DNA of 64,000 nt, from assembly GCF_900185715.1 (NCBI RefSeq), contig NZ_FYAS01000002.1, positions 62,001-126,000 on the forward strand, given 5' to 3'. Each line of letters begins with the position of its first letter. The stretch's first letter is position 1. Positions 1 to 9,847 of this stretch are shown one piece after another. A program made the position numbers and the translations under genes. Under the pieces are notes generated by a model. The model was not told where the DNA came from, made no database searches, and worked only from the letters and a program-made list of their open reading frames with translations. Origin of the DNA: Allobosea sp. CS1GBMeth4 (lineage in GTDB: Bacteria; Pseudomonadota; Alphaproteobacteria; Rhizobiales; Beijerinckiaceae).

Positions 1-31
1 GCAAGCGCGAGACAAGCACGGGAGCGCGACC

Positions 32-682
32 ATGACCGCCACCATCACCGCCTTCGAACGCTCGCCCGATCGCGGCAAGGGTCTGGCGCGCGACATGCGC
101 GTGCGCTGGGCGCTCGAGGAGGTCGGCCAGCCCTACGAGGTCAGGCTGCTGTCGTTCGCGGCGATGAAGCAGCCGGGGCATCGCGCGCTGCAGCCCTTCG
201 GACAGATTCCGACCTATGAGGAGGGCGATCTTTCCCTGTTCGAGTCGGGCGCGATCGTGCTCCATATCGCCGAGCGCCATGCCGGCCTGCTGCCGGGCGA
301 CGCCAATGCCCGGGCGCGCGCCATCTCCTGGATGTTCGCGGCGCTCACCACGCTGGAGCCGCCGATCTTCGAGCGCGACATGGTCAGGATCCTCGATCGC
401 GAGAAGCCCTGGTACGAGGAGCGCCTGAGCGCGCTCGACGAGACCATCCGCAAGCGGCTGAGTGATCTTGCCCGTCATCTCGGCGCTGCCGCCTGGCTCG
501 ACGGCGCCTTCAGCGCCGGCGACCTGCTGATGGTGACGGTGCTGCGCCGGCTGCAAGGCTCGGACCTGCTGGAGGAACGGCCGACCCTCGCCGCCTATGT
601 CGCCCGCGCCGAAGCGCGGCCGGCCTACCGGCGCGCCTTCGCGGCCCAGCTGGCGGACTTCACCGCGTCGTCGGCGGGGTGA
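32..682 (+). CDS. Glutathione S-transferase family protein
   Basis: This is a 216-residue cytosolic GST-type protein. An N-terminal thioredoxin-like half (about residues 5-80) ends in the FESGAIVLHIAER stretch, which matches the GST Glu-Ser glutathione-contact motif. An all-helical C-terminal half follows (about 90-205). GGGAG lies about 8 bases before the ATG and supports the start. The family conjugates or reduces electrophiles with glutathione, but no substrate can be read from the sequence. It runs towards the convergent hydrolase gene at 713, with only about 30 bases between them. Family call is firm; specific role unknown. Confidence 0.9.
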   Translation: MTATITAFERSPDRGKGLARDMRVRWALEEVGQPYEVRLLSFAAMKQPGHRALQPFGQIPTYEEGDLSLFESGAIVLHIAERHAGLLPGDANARARAISWMFAALTTLEPPIFERDMVRILDREKPWYEERLSALDETIRKRLSDLARHLGAAAWLDGAFSAGDLLMVTVLRRLQGSDLLEERPTLAAYVARAEARPAYRRAFAAQLADFTASSAG

Positions 683-712
683 TGCTGGCCGTCGCGCGCC
701 CGCCGGGGCCGC

Positions 713-1273
713 TCACACCGCCGTCAGGCTTTTCATGAACCCGGCGAAGCGCAACAGCCCGTCGGGCCACGGGCCGTGGCCGGATTCGGTGTTGAGATGG
801 CCGCTGTCGCCTGCCTCGACGAATTCTGAGCCCCAGGCCAGCGCGAGCTCCCTGGCCTCGTCCAGCGTGCAATAGGGGTCGGTCGCGCTGGCAATCAGCA
901 CGCTCCGGAAGGGCAGGGGCTCGCGCCGGTGCGTGACGAAATCGGCGGCCATGCCGGGAATGGCGCGCTTGGCCCGCTCGGAGGCCGGAGCGACCAGGAA
1001 CGCCCCGGTGACCTCGCGCGGTTTCAGATGCTCGGCCGCATGCGCGACCGCGCTGCAGCCGGCGGAATGGGCGACGATGACGACCGGCCTGGTCGCCTGG
1101 CGCACGGCCGTGACGATGCGCTCGGCCCAGACATGGCGCGAGGGCTTGTACCAGTCCTCCTGCTCGACGCGGCGGGCGGTGGGCAACTTGGCTTCCCAGC
1201 GGCTCTGCCAATGGTCGGGGCCGGAGCCAGACCAGCCGGGGACGATCAGGATATCGGTGTCGGAAGTTCTCAT
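713..1273 (-). CDS. RBBP9/YdeN-type alpha/beta hydrolase
   Basis: A 186-residue protein with the compact RBBP9/YdeN serine-hydrolase layout. The VPGWSGSGPDHW segment near residues 11-22 is typical of the family. The nucleophile is Ser70 in VAHSAG, and the probable acid and base lie in SATDPYC and SGHL. There is no signal peptide, so it should be cytoplasmic. Family members are small serine hydrolases with mostly unknown physiological substrates. The gene is followed upstream on the same strand by the toxin gene, but nothing ties it functionally to that pair. Confidence 0.85.
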   Translation of the reverse strand: MRTSDTDILIVPGWSGSGPDHWQSRWEAKLPTARRVEQEDWYKPSRHVWAERIVTAVRQATRPVVIVAHSAGCSAVAHAAEHLKPREVTGAFLVAPASERAKRAIPGMAADFVTHRREPLPFRSVLIASATDPYCTLDEARELALAWGSEFVEAGDSGHLNTESGHGPWPDGLLRFAGFMKSLTAV

Positions 1274-1277
1274 GAGA

Positions 1278-1685
1278 TCAAAGCACCGTCACGCTTTCCG
1301 CCGCCGCGGCGCGGATGAGAGCGTTGTCGATCGAGGCCAGAGGCGCAGCAAGACGCAAGGCGAGTTCCAGATAGGCCGCATCGTAGGCAGTCAACCCGTG
1401 CTTCCAGCATAGCGGAACCACATTGCGCGCCACTTCGGCCGGGGATAGCTGGTCGAAGGTCAGCGGAATGCGGTAGGCGCTCTGCAGGGCCTGCTCGGCG
1501 GCTGCGGAGGAGAGCAGGCCGCGGCGGACTTTCCAATAGAGCGGGTTCGCGACTTCGAACGGCCACAGCGCAGGGGCATGACCACCGCCCAACAAGAACG
1601 GTTCGATCGTGCGCATCGCAGACGGCGAGGCTTCGTCCGGAGCCAGCGCGGCGAGGACGATCGAAGCGTCGATGACGGCCTTCAT
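1278..1685 (-). CDS. vapC: VapC-type PIN-domain toxin
   Basis: A 135-residue PIN-domain protein, the expected length for a VapC ribonuclease toxin. The acidic metal-binding residues are visible as Asp6 (VIDAS), Glu44 (WPFEVAN), Asp102 (YDAAYLELA) and Asp120 (ASIDNAL). The ATG overlaps the stop of the upstream antitoxin gene by four bases (ATGA), the usual translational coupling of such pairs, and this decides the start. VapC toxins cleave tRNA or rRNA; the target here is unknown. All four acidic residues are intact, so the toxin looks functional. Confidence 0.9.
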   Translation of the reverse strand: MKAVIDASIVLAALAPDEASPSAMRTIEPFLLGGGHAPALWPFEVANPLYWKVRRGLLSSAAAEQALQSAYRIPLTFDQLSPAEVARNVVPLCWKHGLTAYDAAYLELALRLAAPLASIDNALIRAAAAESVTVL

Positions 1686-1960
1686 CGGCGGCCCAGATCT
1701 CTCAGCTCGATAATCTCGTCGCGCGTGAGGCTGACGCCTTCGCGACGCAGCATCTCCCTCGTCCGGGCAAATTCGGCCTTGATCTCTTCCGCCCTCGCCT
1801 CGCGTGCCTTCCGCTCCGCCTCGGCATCGAGCGGACCATCGGGCACGATCCGCGCCACGGTTTTTCCATGCCGCGTCACGACGATCTCCTCGCCCCGTTC
1901 CACGCGGTCGAGCAGCTCGGAAAACTTGGTCTTGGCCTCGAAGGCGCCGACGGTGATCAT
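1682..1960 (-). CDS. vapB: Phd/YefM-type antitoxin
   Basis: A 92-residue antitoxin of the Phd/YefM type. Residues 1-40 (ITVGAFEAKTKFSELLDRVE, then GEEIVVTRHGKTVARIVP) form the classical DNA-binding N-terminus. The charged helical tail (about 50-85) should wrap the toxin. It is the first gene of a two-gene operon and its stop overlaps the toxin start. Such antitoxins bind an operator in their own promoter, and a 16-base inverted repeat lies exactly in the promoter spacer just upstream. Confidence 0.9.
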   Translation of the reverse strand: MITVGAFEAKTKFSELLDRVERGEEIVVTRHGKTVARIVPDGPLDAEAERKAREARAEEIKAEFARTREMLRREGVSLTRDEIIELRDLGRR

Positions 1961-1966
1961 GGCCTG

Positions 1967-1991
1967 AAAATAAACTGGTCAACCAGTTGCT

Positions 1992-1995
<4 letters not shown>
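1967..1995 (-). promoter_or_regulatory. vapBC promoter with palindromic operator in its spacer
   Basis: Reading the minus strand, a -35-like TTGAAG (1990-1995) and a -10-like TATTTT (1967-1972) are separated by exactly 17 bases. Those 17 bases are almost entirely a perfect inverted repeat, AACTGGT-TG-ACCAGTT (1973-1988). The -10 ends seven bases before the antitoxin ATG, so the transcript would have a very short leader or be leaderless. The -35 overlaps the purB stop codon. This is the arrangement expected for toxin-antitoxin autorepression. Confidence 0.75.
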
Positions 1996-3299
<1,304 letters not shown>

Positions 3300-3416
3300 A
3301 GCGGGCTCGCGACGTGACGATGAAAGGCTCGCCGGCTCGCTAGCACGGACGGGCCGCCGACGGAATGCCGGAGGGCCGCTGCCGACAGCTTCGGACCCCG
3401 GCTTTGCCTAGAGCGC

Positions 3417-3579
3417 GCCGTCATTCCGGAGCGGGCCGCAAGGCCCGGGCCCGGAACCCATGACCACAGGCCAGGAATTTGAGGCGGGCCGGCGCGGCGG
3501 GCTGACCGGCCAGGCCGCGGTTATGGATTCCGGGCTCGCCGCTTGCGCGGCGCCCCGGAAAGACGGGCTCCTGACGCGA
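3417..3579. repeat. Dispersed intergenic palindromic repeat
   Basis: The 286-base space between purB and rpe contains no gene. It holds back-to-back GC-rich elements built around CATTCCGGAGCGGG, CCCGGAACCCATGA and ATGGATTCCGGGCT. These resemble the dispersed mosaic repeats common between genes in Hyphomicrobiales. A related inverted arrangement occurs at 14461-14620, which supports a dispersed element rather than a unique regulatory site. Confidence 0.6.
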
Positions 3580-3585
3580 CTGACC

Positions 3586-4266
3586 TCAGACCCAGCCGCC
3601 GCGCGCCGCTTCCGCCGCCTGGCGGATGGCGGCGATGTTGCCGGCATAGGCGTCCGATCCGCCCTTGAACACAGCCGAGCCGGCAACGAGCGTATCGGCG
3701 CCGGCCTTGATGCAGAGCGGGGCGGTCTGCGGCGTGACACCGCCGTCGATCTCGAGCGCGATCGGGCGCTCGCCGATCAGGGCGCGGATCTGGGCGATCT
3801 TGTCGACCACCGAATGGATGAAGCTCTGGCCGCCGAAACCGGGGTTCACGGTCATCAGCAGGACGAGGTCGACATCGCCGATCAGCGGCTCGGCCGCGCT
3901 CGCCGGCGTGCCGGGGTTGAGGACGATGCCGGCCTTCTTGCCCTGCGCCCTGATCGCCTGCAGCGTCCGGTGCGGGTGCGGGCCGGCCTCGACATGGAAG
4001 GAGATCAGGTCGGCGCCGGCGTTGGCAAAGGCTTCGACATAAGGGTCGACCGGCGCGATCATCAGGTGGACGTCGAAGAACTTCGTCGTATGCGGCCGGA
4101 TCGCCTTCAGCACATCGGGGCCGAAGGTGATGTTGGGCACGAAATGCCCGTCCATCACGTCGCAATGGATCCAGTCGGCGCCGGCCTCGTCGACGGCGCG
4201 AACCTCCTCGCCGAGCCTGGCGAAATCGGCGGAGAGGATGGAGGGGGCGATGCGGATCGTGCTCAT
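3586..4266 (-). CDS. rpe: Ribulose-phosphate 3-epimerase
   Basis: A 226-residue TIM-barrel enzyme interconverting D-ribulose 5-phosphate and D-xylulose 5-phosphate. Visible hallmarks are [10 protein letters not shown] near the N-terminus, [10 protein letters not shown] (metal and catalytic Asp), HLMI, the [13 protein letters not shown] phosphate/catalytic segment, and EIDGGV with the second catalytic Asp. I chose the ATG giving MSTIRIAPS because the barrel begins there; 12 more residues upstream are open but unlike the family. The gene stands alone here, with no other pentose-phosphate genes adjacent. Confidence 0.96.
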   Translation of the reverse strand: MSTIRIAPSILSADFARLGEEVRAVDEAGADWIHCDVMDGHFVPNITFGPDVLKAIRPHTTKFFDVHLMIAPVDPYVEAFANAGADLISFHVEAGPHPHRTLQAIRAQGKKAGIVLNPGTPASAAEPLIGDVDLVLLMTVNPGFGGQSFIHSVVDKIAQIRALIGERPIALEIDGGVTPQTAPLCIKAGADTLVAGSAVFKGGSDAYAGNIAAIRQAAEAARGGWV

Positions 4267-4318
4267 GCGGCGTGGTCTAACGCCGCGCTGCTGCTCTCGC
4301 AATCGCGAAAGGCGGCGA

Positions 4319-4996
4319 TCACGCCCGCTTCAACGGGAACGACAGGCGCCGGTCGGCCTCGGCGATCTCGGCGGCCGCCTGGGTGAAGGCGGGCCGCAGC
4401 TTCAGCCGCCCGAACCAGCGCGACAGGCCCTCGAACGGGGCGAGCGATGGGCCGCCGAGGCGCAGGCTGAACAGCACGCTCATGAACAGGGCGATGTCGG
4501 CGACGGAGACGGCGTCGCCGAAGAACTCGCGGCCCGCGAGCCGGTCCTCGAGCACGGCATAGTGCTTCTCCAGCGCATGCTCCGCGATCAGCGCGTCGGC
4601 CTCCTGGGCGAGGCGCCGGGTCTGATCGGTCGACGGCGGGCTCGTCCGGTGCATCAGCGGCTTCAGCGCCTGCAGCATGATCTCGTCGGCATAGAGCTCG
4701 TCGAGGCGGCAGCGGGCGCGGGCGCCGGGGCAGAGCGGAAAGAGCGGCGGCTCGGGATAGGCGTCCTCGAGATATTCGAGGATGACGGTCGAGTCGTAGA
4801 GCACCAGCCCGTCATCGTTGAGGACCGGGACCTGCTTCTTCGGATTGAGGGCGACGACTTCGGGATGCTTGGGATCGTAGCCGGTCGTCTGGTTGAACGG
4901 CACCATGATGCGCTCGAAGGCGAGGCCCTTCTCGCGCAACGCGATCTCGACCTTGCGCGAGAACAGGCTGAGCGGCCCCGAATAAAGCGTGATCAT
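4319..4996 (-). CDS. Glutathione S-transferase family protein
   Basis: A 225-residue GST-like protein. The thioredoxin-fold half has [20 protein letters not shown] at its start, NPKKQVPVL with the cis-proline, and [13 protein letters not shown] for glutathione contact. An all-alpha C-terminal half contains [12 protein letters not shown]. The start was placed at MITLYSG because the beta strand that opens the fold begins there. Substrate unknown. It is not closely similar to the GST at 32-682. Confidence 0.88.
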   Translation of the reverse strand: MITLYSGPLSLFSRKVEIALREKGLAFERIMVPFNQTTGYDPKHPEVVALNPKKQVPVLNDDGLVLYDSTVILEYLEDAYPEPPLFPLCPGARARCRLDELYADEIMLQALKPLMHRTSPPSTDQTRRLAQEADALIAEHALEKHYAVLEDRLAGREFFGDAVSVADIALFMSVLFSLRLGGPSLAPFEGLSRWFGRLKLRPAFTQAAAEIAEADRRLSFPLKRA

Positions 4997-5043
4997 GGCA
5001 GGACCTCCGGCTTTGCTTGCCGGCACCGTGGCAAAGCTTGCGG

Positions 5044-6069
5044 TCAGCCCGCGTCAGCAGAGGTTTCCTTGCGCCTGATCCGCGCCGCGAGGCCGCGCAG
5101 CAGCCAGGGCAGCAGATAGATCGGGAACTGGGCCAGGGCGAAGTAGAGGAAGGTGGTCGGCGGCACGCCGGCGCCGAGCGCGGCGACGAGCAGGCCCATG
5201 TTCCGCTGGCCGGTGCCGTAGCCGATCATGAAGCGCTCGGAGGTTGGAAAGCGGCGCAGGACCAGCCAGGCGCTGGCGAGACCGACGGCCGAGACCAGGA
5301 AGGCGACGGCGATGAAGAACGCGACCTGGCCCGGCCGCTCCAGCGCCGCTCTGGTGACACCGTCCATCGCCGCGATGGCGAAGACGAAGTACATCAGCAC
5401 GCCGAAGCCGTCGAGATTGGGCTTGAGCTCGCGGATGCGGTCGGGCCCGAGCCAGCGCCGGATGACGAAGGCGACGACCATGCCGCCGCCGATGAACATG
5501 ACGAGCCGCAGGGTCAGCGCCAGCCGGTCGAGCGGGACGGCGGCTCCGGCGAGCCAGTCGACCAGGACCGGGGCGACGACCGGGCTCACGACCGTGGTCA
5601 CGATCACGCCGGCGATGATCAGCGAGGGCTCGAAGCCGTAGAGGATGGCGACGGCGGGCGAGGACATGATCGGCGGCGCGGCCCCCATGATCGCGATGCC
5701 GAGCAGCAGGCCAGGGTCGAGCGCGTCGCGGCCGAGCAGCAGCAGAGCGATCGCGATCAGCAATGCCGGGGCGAACAGCAGCCAGAGGCAGGTCAGGACG
5801 AGCTTGCCGGGCCGGCGGACCAGGCCGGCGATCACGCCGAGATCGGCGCGCATGAACACCACGGTGGTGAAGCAGAAGATCGTCACCGGCAGGAGCGGGC
5901 GCGCCGCCGCCGAGAATTGCGGCAGGGCGAGGCCGAGGAAGATCGAGAGCGCGAAGCCCTGCGTGCCGTAGCGGCCGAGCAGAGCGAGGGCGGAGGCGAG
6001 GGCGGCGAGCATCGAGACCGGGACAGCGAAGCGGGGCGCCACACTGGCCGATCCCGGCGTCGTCGTCAT
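5044..6069 (-). CDS. Bile acid:sodium symporter-family transporter
   Basis: A 341-residue integral membrane protein with about nine or ten hydrophobic segments, including residues 18-38, 95-113, 148-172 and 185-210. It resembles the BASS/SBF family of sodium-coupled organic anion carriers. Supporting segments are GAAPPIMSSPAVAILYG and the C-terminal GYGTGQRNMGLLVAAL, which is like the conserved crossover motif of the family. The Arg/Lys-rich tail (RGLAARIRRKE) is predicted cytoplasmic. The substrate cannot be inferred from the neighbours. Confidence 0.75.
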   Translation of the reverse strand: MTTTPGSASVAPRFAVPVSMLAALASALALLGRYGTQGFALSIFLGLALPQFSAAARPLLPVTIFCFTTVVFMRADLGVIAGLVRRPGKLVLTCLWLLFAPALLIAIALLLLGRDALDPGLLLGIAIMGAAPPIMSSPAVAILYGFEPSLIIAGVIVTTVVSPVVAPVLVDWLAGAAVPLDRLALTLRLVMFIGGGMVVAFVIRRWLGPDRIRELKPNLDGFGVLMYFVFAIAAMDGVTRAALERPGQVAFFIAVAFLVSAVGLASAWLVLRRFPTSERFMIGYGTGQRNMGLLVAALGAGVPPTTFLYFALAQFPIYLLPWLLRGLAARIRRKETSADAG

Positions 6070-6392
6070 CTGGTGCCGGCGCAGGGCGGCACGCTGCCAG
6101 TGCTACAGGTGTGGCCGAAGCAGCGGCGCAGGCCCGGCTCCTTCGCCGCACGCCGAAGTCCGGAGATGGATTCCACGCTCCGCTCCGCCGCGGCTGGAAT
6201 GATCTGGAAATTCGGGCAGCAGAAAATTGCGCAGTGCGGGCCACGGCGGCGGTGCTATCATAGGTAACCCCGGATTCACCTGCACAGGCTGCGAAACTTT
6301 GCCGGATATGCCGCAACATTCGACGGAATGGCTGACAGCGCCGGAGCCGGCGCTATTCTTGCTAGTGGGAAGGGCTGGCGGAGACGTATCGG
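6070..6392. other. Intergenic region, no gene seen
   Basis: This 323-base region separates the divergent transporter gene and FAD oxidoreductase gene and so must hold both promoters. Part of it (about 6150-6210) resembles the dispersed repeats elsewhere in the window (GGAGATGGATTCCACGC). I see no convincing -35/-10 pair, terminator, small ORF with coding character or RNA gene. A GGAG ribosome site precedes the ATG at 6393. Confidence 0.5.
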
Positions 6393-7640
6393 ATGCGCAC
6401 GGACGCGATCGTTCTAGGGGCGGGCATCGTCGGGATTTCGGTGGCGCTGCACCTGCAGAAGGCGGGCCGCTCGGTGCTGCTGGTCGACCGCGGCCAGCCC
6501 GGAGGCGAGACCAGCTACGGCAATGCCGGGCTGATCCAGCGCGAGGGTGTCTATCCTTACGGCTTCCCGCATGATTTCGGCGCGCTGATCCGCTACGCGC
6601 TGAACAACACCATCGACGCCCATTACCACTGGAACGCGATGCCCAGGCTCGCGCCTTTCCTGTGGTCGTACTGGATGCATTCGCGGGCGTCGCAGCATGA
6701 GGCGATCGCCCACAAATACGCGACCCTGATCGAGCATTGCGTCACCGAGCACGATGCGCTGGCGCAGGAGGCGGGCGCGGGTGATCTGCTCCGCCGCAAG
6801 GGCTGGATGAAGGTGTTCCGCACCGAGGCCGAGCGCGACACCCGCCTCGCCGAGGCGGCGCGCTGGCAGCGCGATTTCGGGCTGAACCACCGCGCGCTCG
6901 ACGCCGCTACTTTGCGGGCCGAGGAGCCGCATCTCGATCAGAGCCTGATCGGCGGCCTGCACTGGACCGATCCGGTGACGGTGATCGATCCGCTCGGCCT
7001 GTCCAAGGCCTATGTCGCGCTGTTCGAGACGCTCGGCGGGCGCGTCGCCCAGGGCGATGCCGGCACGCTCGCGCAGGACGGCGACCGCTGGAGCGTGACT
7101 CTCGCGGACGGGAGCAAGGCGCTCGGCATGGACGCGGTCGTCGCGCTCGGCCCCTGGGCCGACGTGCTGACCCGCCGGCTGGGCTATCATCTGCCGCTCG
7201 CGGTCAAGCGCGGCTACCACATGCATTACAAGCCGCTCGGCAACGCCGTGCTGAACCACCCGGTGCTCGACACCGAGCGCGGCTATTTCCTCGCGCCGAT
7301 GCGCCAGGGCGTCCGGCTGACCACCGGCGCCGAATTCGCCAATCGCGGCGCGCCGAAGACGCCGGTGCAGCTCGCCCGCGCCGAGCCGATCGCCAAGACC
7401 CTGTTCCCGCTCGGCGAGCGGCTCGATCCCGAGCCCTGGCTCGGCAACCGGCCGTGCACGCCGGACATGATGCCGATCATCGGCCCGGCGCCGAAGCACA
7501 GGAATCTGTGGTTCTCCTTCGGCCACGCCCATCATGGGCTGACGCTGGCGGCCGTGACCGGCCGCATGGTGGCCGAGATGGTGAGCGGCCAGAAGGTCTT
7601 CGTCGACCCGACGCCGTTCGCGCCGGCGCGGTTCGTCTGA
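6393..7640 (+). CDS. FAD-dependent D-amino-acid dehydrogenase-like oxidoreductase
   Basis: A 415-residue member of the DAO (DadA/ThiO/SoxB) family. The N-terminal Rossmann motif is GAGIVGISVALHLQ followed by the acidic end of strand 2 (LLVDRG). SYGNAGLIQ is the DadA-like FAD segment. The C-terminal GNRPCTPDMMPIIGPAPKH and FSFGHAHHGLTL are typical of DadA-type dehydrogenases. It probably oxidises an amino acid to an imino acid and passes electrons to the respiratory chain. It is monocistronic by position. It is one of four DAO-family genes in the window and is most like the one at 8135-9367. Confidence 0.85.
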   Translation: MRTDAIVLGAGIVGISVALHLQKAGRSVLLVDRGQPGGETSYGNAGLIQREGVYPYGFPHDFGALIRYALNNTIDAHYHWNAMPRLAPFLWSYWMHSRASQHEAIAHKYATLIEHCVTEHDALAQEAGAGDLLRRKGWMKVFRTEAERDTRLAEAARWQRDFGLNHRALDAATLRAEEPHLDQSLIGGLHWTDPVTVIDPLGLSKAYVALFETLGGRVAQGDAGTLAQDGDRWSVTLADGSKALGMDAVVALGPWADVLTRRLGYHLPLAVKRGYHMHYKPLGNAVLNHPVLDTERGYFLAPMRQGVRLTTGAEFANRGAPKTPVQLARAEPIAKTLFPLGERLDPEPWLGNRPCTPDMMPIIGPAPKHRNLWFSFGHAHHGLTLAAVTGRMVAEMVSGQKVFVDPTPFAPARFV

Positions 7641-7655
7641 GACGGGCCTCCTGCC

Positions 7656-8066
7656 TCAGAACGAGACGCAGGCCGGCTTCAGGATCAGGCCGACCGATTG
7701 CTGGCTGAAGCGGCGCTTGTAGGCGTCGATCACGGCGGCGAGCCTGTCGCGGCTCGCCGGCTCGTCGGGGGTCGCGATCAGCACGAGCTTGCTCGGCTCA
7801 CGGATCAACAGGTCCCTGTCCCGGTCGCGGTATTGCCCGCCGGCGTCGAGAACAGTGAGCCCGTCGGGGAAGCGCGGAGTCACCTCCTCGTCGACGAAAC
7901 GGCGGAAGGCGTACTCGCCGACGCCGACGCGATCGCCGATCTTGCGGCCGAAGAGCAGCTCGGCGGAGAGCATCGCCTGCTGGCCGGGTCCGCAGACGGG
8001 CCGGGCGAGTCCGGCGCAGCCGGCGAGCGAACTCGCCAGGGCCAGCGCAAAGCCGAATCGGATCAT
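7656..8066 (-). CDS. DUF3574 putative lipoprotein
   Basis: A 136-residue small secreted protein. The N-terminus MIRFGFALALASSLAGCAGL has a hydrophobic core ending in a lipobox (LAGC) with Cys17 as the probable lipid anchor. The remainder matches the DUF3574 pattern (E-LLFGRKIGDRVGVGEYAFRRF, then VTPRFPDGLTVLDAGGQY). Its function is not known for any member. It is convergent with the FAD oxidoreductase gene, so a link between the two is unlikely. Confidence 0.75.
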   Translation of the reverse strand: MIRFGFALALASSLAGCAGLARPVCGPGQQAMLSAELLFGRKIGDRVGVGEYAFRRFVDEEVTPRFPDGLTVLDAGGQYRDRDRDLLIREPSKLVLIATPDEPASRDRLAAVIDAYKRRFSQQSVGLILKPACVSF

Positions 8067-8134
8067 GGCGTTGCCTCCGTCGGCTGCGGGATCGATTCAG
8101 CCGAGCTGCGGGCTATACCGCCGAAGTCCGGGTT

Positions 8135-9367
8135 TCAGAAGCGCTGCGCGCTGAAATGGCCGAGCTCGATCGCGGGCGGGCGGCCGGCGATCAGCGCGGC
8201 GACGAGGTCGGCCGTCGCGGTCGACTGGGTCATGCCGTAATGGCCGTGGCCGAAGGCGTAGACGACATGCGGGTTGCGGCTCGCCTTGCCGATCACCGGC
8301 AGCGAATCCGGCAGCGAGGGGCGAAAGCCCATCCAGAGCGTGCCGCTGTCATAGGGCGGCAGGCCGTTCACCAGCGTCGTCGCCTTGTCGTAGAGCAGTT
8401 TCGTGCGGGCGTGGTTGGGCGGCGCCTCGAGCCCGCCGAACTCGACCGCGCCGCCGATGCGCAGGCCGCTGTCGAGCGGGGTCATGACGAAGCCGTGGCC
8501 CTCGAAGCCGACGGGACGCGAGGTCAGGCCGGTGACGCCCGGGAAGCTGACATTGTAGCCGCGCTCGGTGTCGAGCGGGACGGCATCGCCCATCGCCGCC
8601 GCGAGCGGCTTCGACCAGGCGCCGGCGGCGACGACGACACGGTCGACCAGGCGCTGCCAGCCGTCGCGGCCGACGAGCGCCGGGCGCTCGCCAGTCGAGA
8701 TGCCGGTGACCTCGGCCTTCTCGAAGACGGCGCCGCGGGCGAGCGCCGCCTCGAAGAGGGCGGTGGTCAGCGCGAGCGGGTCGCTGATATGGGCGGCGTC
8801 GGGATGGAAGGCGGCGCCGGCGAAGCGCTCGCTCAGCGCCGGCTCGAGCTGGCGCAGATCCTCGGGGCCGATCATCTCGACCTTGATGCCGAACTCGGCC
8901 TGCCTTTTCGCGATCCCGGCGGCGTGCCCGAGCATCGCCGCGTCGGTGAAGGCGTAGAGCCCGCCCTTGCGGTGCAGATGCTGCTTCAGCCCCGCCGCCT
9001 CGAGCCGCTTCAGCCAGGCGGGGAGGGCGAGGCCCTGCAGGGCGGCGAGCCCCTGGATCGAGCGCTCATAGGCGGCCGGGCGGGCGGCGAGCACGAAGCG
9101 GACCAGCCAAGGCAGCAGGCGCGGCAGATAGGCCGGGCGGATCGCCAGCGGCCCGAGCGGATCGGCCAGGAACTTGGGCACCTGGCGCATGATCTTCGGG
9201 CTGGCGATCGGCAGGATGTCGGTATGGGCGACCCAGCCGGCATTGCCGCGCGACGGGCCGAAGGCCGGGCCCTCCTTGTCCAGGATCAGGACCTCGTGGC
9301 CCTCGTCGAGCAGAGCATGGGCGGTGGCCGTGCCGACGATGCCGGCGCCGATGATCGCGACCTTCAT
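8135..9367 (-). CDS. DadA-like D-amino-acid dehydrogenase
   Basis: A 410-residue DAO-family flavoprotein of typical DadA length. GAGIVGTATAHALLDEGHEVLILDKEG forms the FAD site and SRGNAGWV follows. The C-terminal MGFRPSLPDSLPVIGKA and AFGHGHYGMTQS complete the DadA pattern. It oxidatively deaminates amino acids using a membrane acceptor in known homologues. Its ATG overlaps the stop of the upstream cupin gene by four bases (ATGA), so the two form an operon. Divergent promoters with a GntR-type operator precede the cupin gene. Confidence 0.88.
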   Translation of the reverse strand: MKVAIIGAGIVGTATAHALLDEGHEVLILDKEGPAFGPSRGNAGWVAHTDILPIASPKIMRQVPKFLADPLGPLAIRPAYLPRLLPWLVRFVLAARPAAYERSIQGLAALQGLALPAWLKRLEAAGLKQHLHRKGGLYAFTDAAMLGHAAGIAKRQAEFGIKVEMIGPEDLRQLEPALSERFAGAAFHPDAAHISDPLALTTALFEAALARGAVFEKAEVTGISTGERPALVGRDGWQRLVDRVVVAAGAWSKPLAAAMGDAVPLDTERGYNVSFPGVTGLTSRPVGFEGHGFVMTPLDSGLRIGGAVEFGGLEAPPNHARTKLLYDKATTLVNGLPPYDSGTLWMGFRPSLPDSLPVIGKASRNPHVVYAFGHGHYGMTQSTATADLVAALIAGRPPAIELGHFSAQRF

Positions 9368-9690
9368 GTCGTGGGCAGCAGCTTCAGCGCCGAGGGCTGC
9401 TTCACCTCGATCTCGACGAAGGCGATCGGATGGGCCGAGCCGTTCATGACGTCGTGCTCGATGCCGGCCTGGCGCATATAGGCCTGGCCCTGCGCCAGCG
9501 GGATGTCGGTCGCCTTGCTGCCGTCATGGATGCGCAGGGTGCCGGCGACCAGCATGACGACGAAATAGGGCCAGCCATGGCTGTGCCAGCCGGTCACGGC
9601 GCCCGGCTCGAAATCCCAGCGCGTGATGCGGACCGTGTCGTCGTCCTGCTGGACGGTCGGGACCGCGGGAATCGTGCAGGCGAACGCCAT
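9364..9690 (-). CDS. Small cupin-domain protein
   Basis: A 108-residue single-domain cupin. Motif 1 is visible as GAVTGWHSHGWPYFVV with metal-ligand-type histidines, and motif 2 is in the QAGIEHDVMNGS segment. The start was placed at MAFACT; the open frame upstream is Arg/Pro-rich and unlike a cupin. It is translationally coupled to the downstream dadA-like gene. Such cupins near amino-acid catabolic enzymes may act on or sequester intermediates, but there is no direct evidence here. Confidence 0.82.
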   Translation of the reverse strand: MAFACTIPAVPTVQQDDDTVRITRWDFEPGAVTGWHSHGWPYFVVMLVAGTLRIHDGSKATDIPLAQGQAYMRQAGIEHDVMNGSAHPIAFVEIEVKQPSALKLLPTT

Positions 9691-9776
9691 CTCGGTCTCC
9701 ACTCGCGGAACGGGCCGGCCCGGCATGGGCGGCCATCGGGCGGGACCGTTGCGGCCCATGGGCCTGCGGGCCTGCC

Positions 9777-9826
9777 TTGCAGTCGTCTCGAAACTTCTGA
9801 TATATCAATGCGATCGAATGCGTCAA
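9777..9826. promoter_or_regulatory. Divergent promoters sharing a GntR-type palindrome
   Basis: The perfect palindrome TGATATATCA (9798-9807) lies between the cupin-dadA operon and gntR. On the plus strand TTGCAG (9777-9782) and TATATC (9801-9806) are 18 bases apart. On the minus strand TTGACG (9821-9826) and TATATC (9799-9804) are 16 bases apart. Both -10 elements therefore lie inside the palindrome, so one bound regulator could shut off both directions. AT-rich palindromes are typical for FadR-type GntR proteins. Confidence 0.7.
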
Positions 9827-9847
9827 GCATCGCCCTCGGAGCCGTTC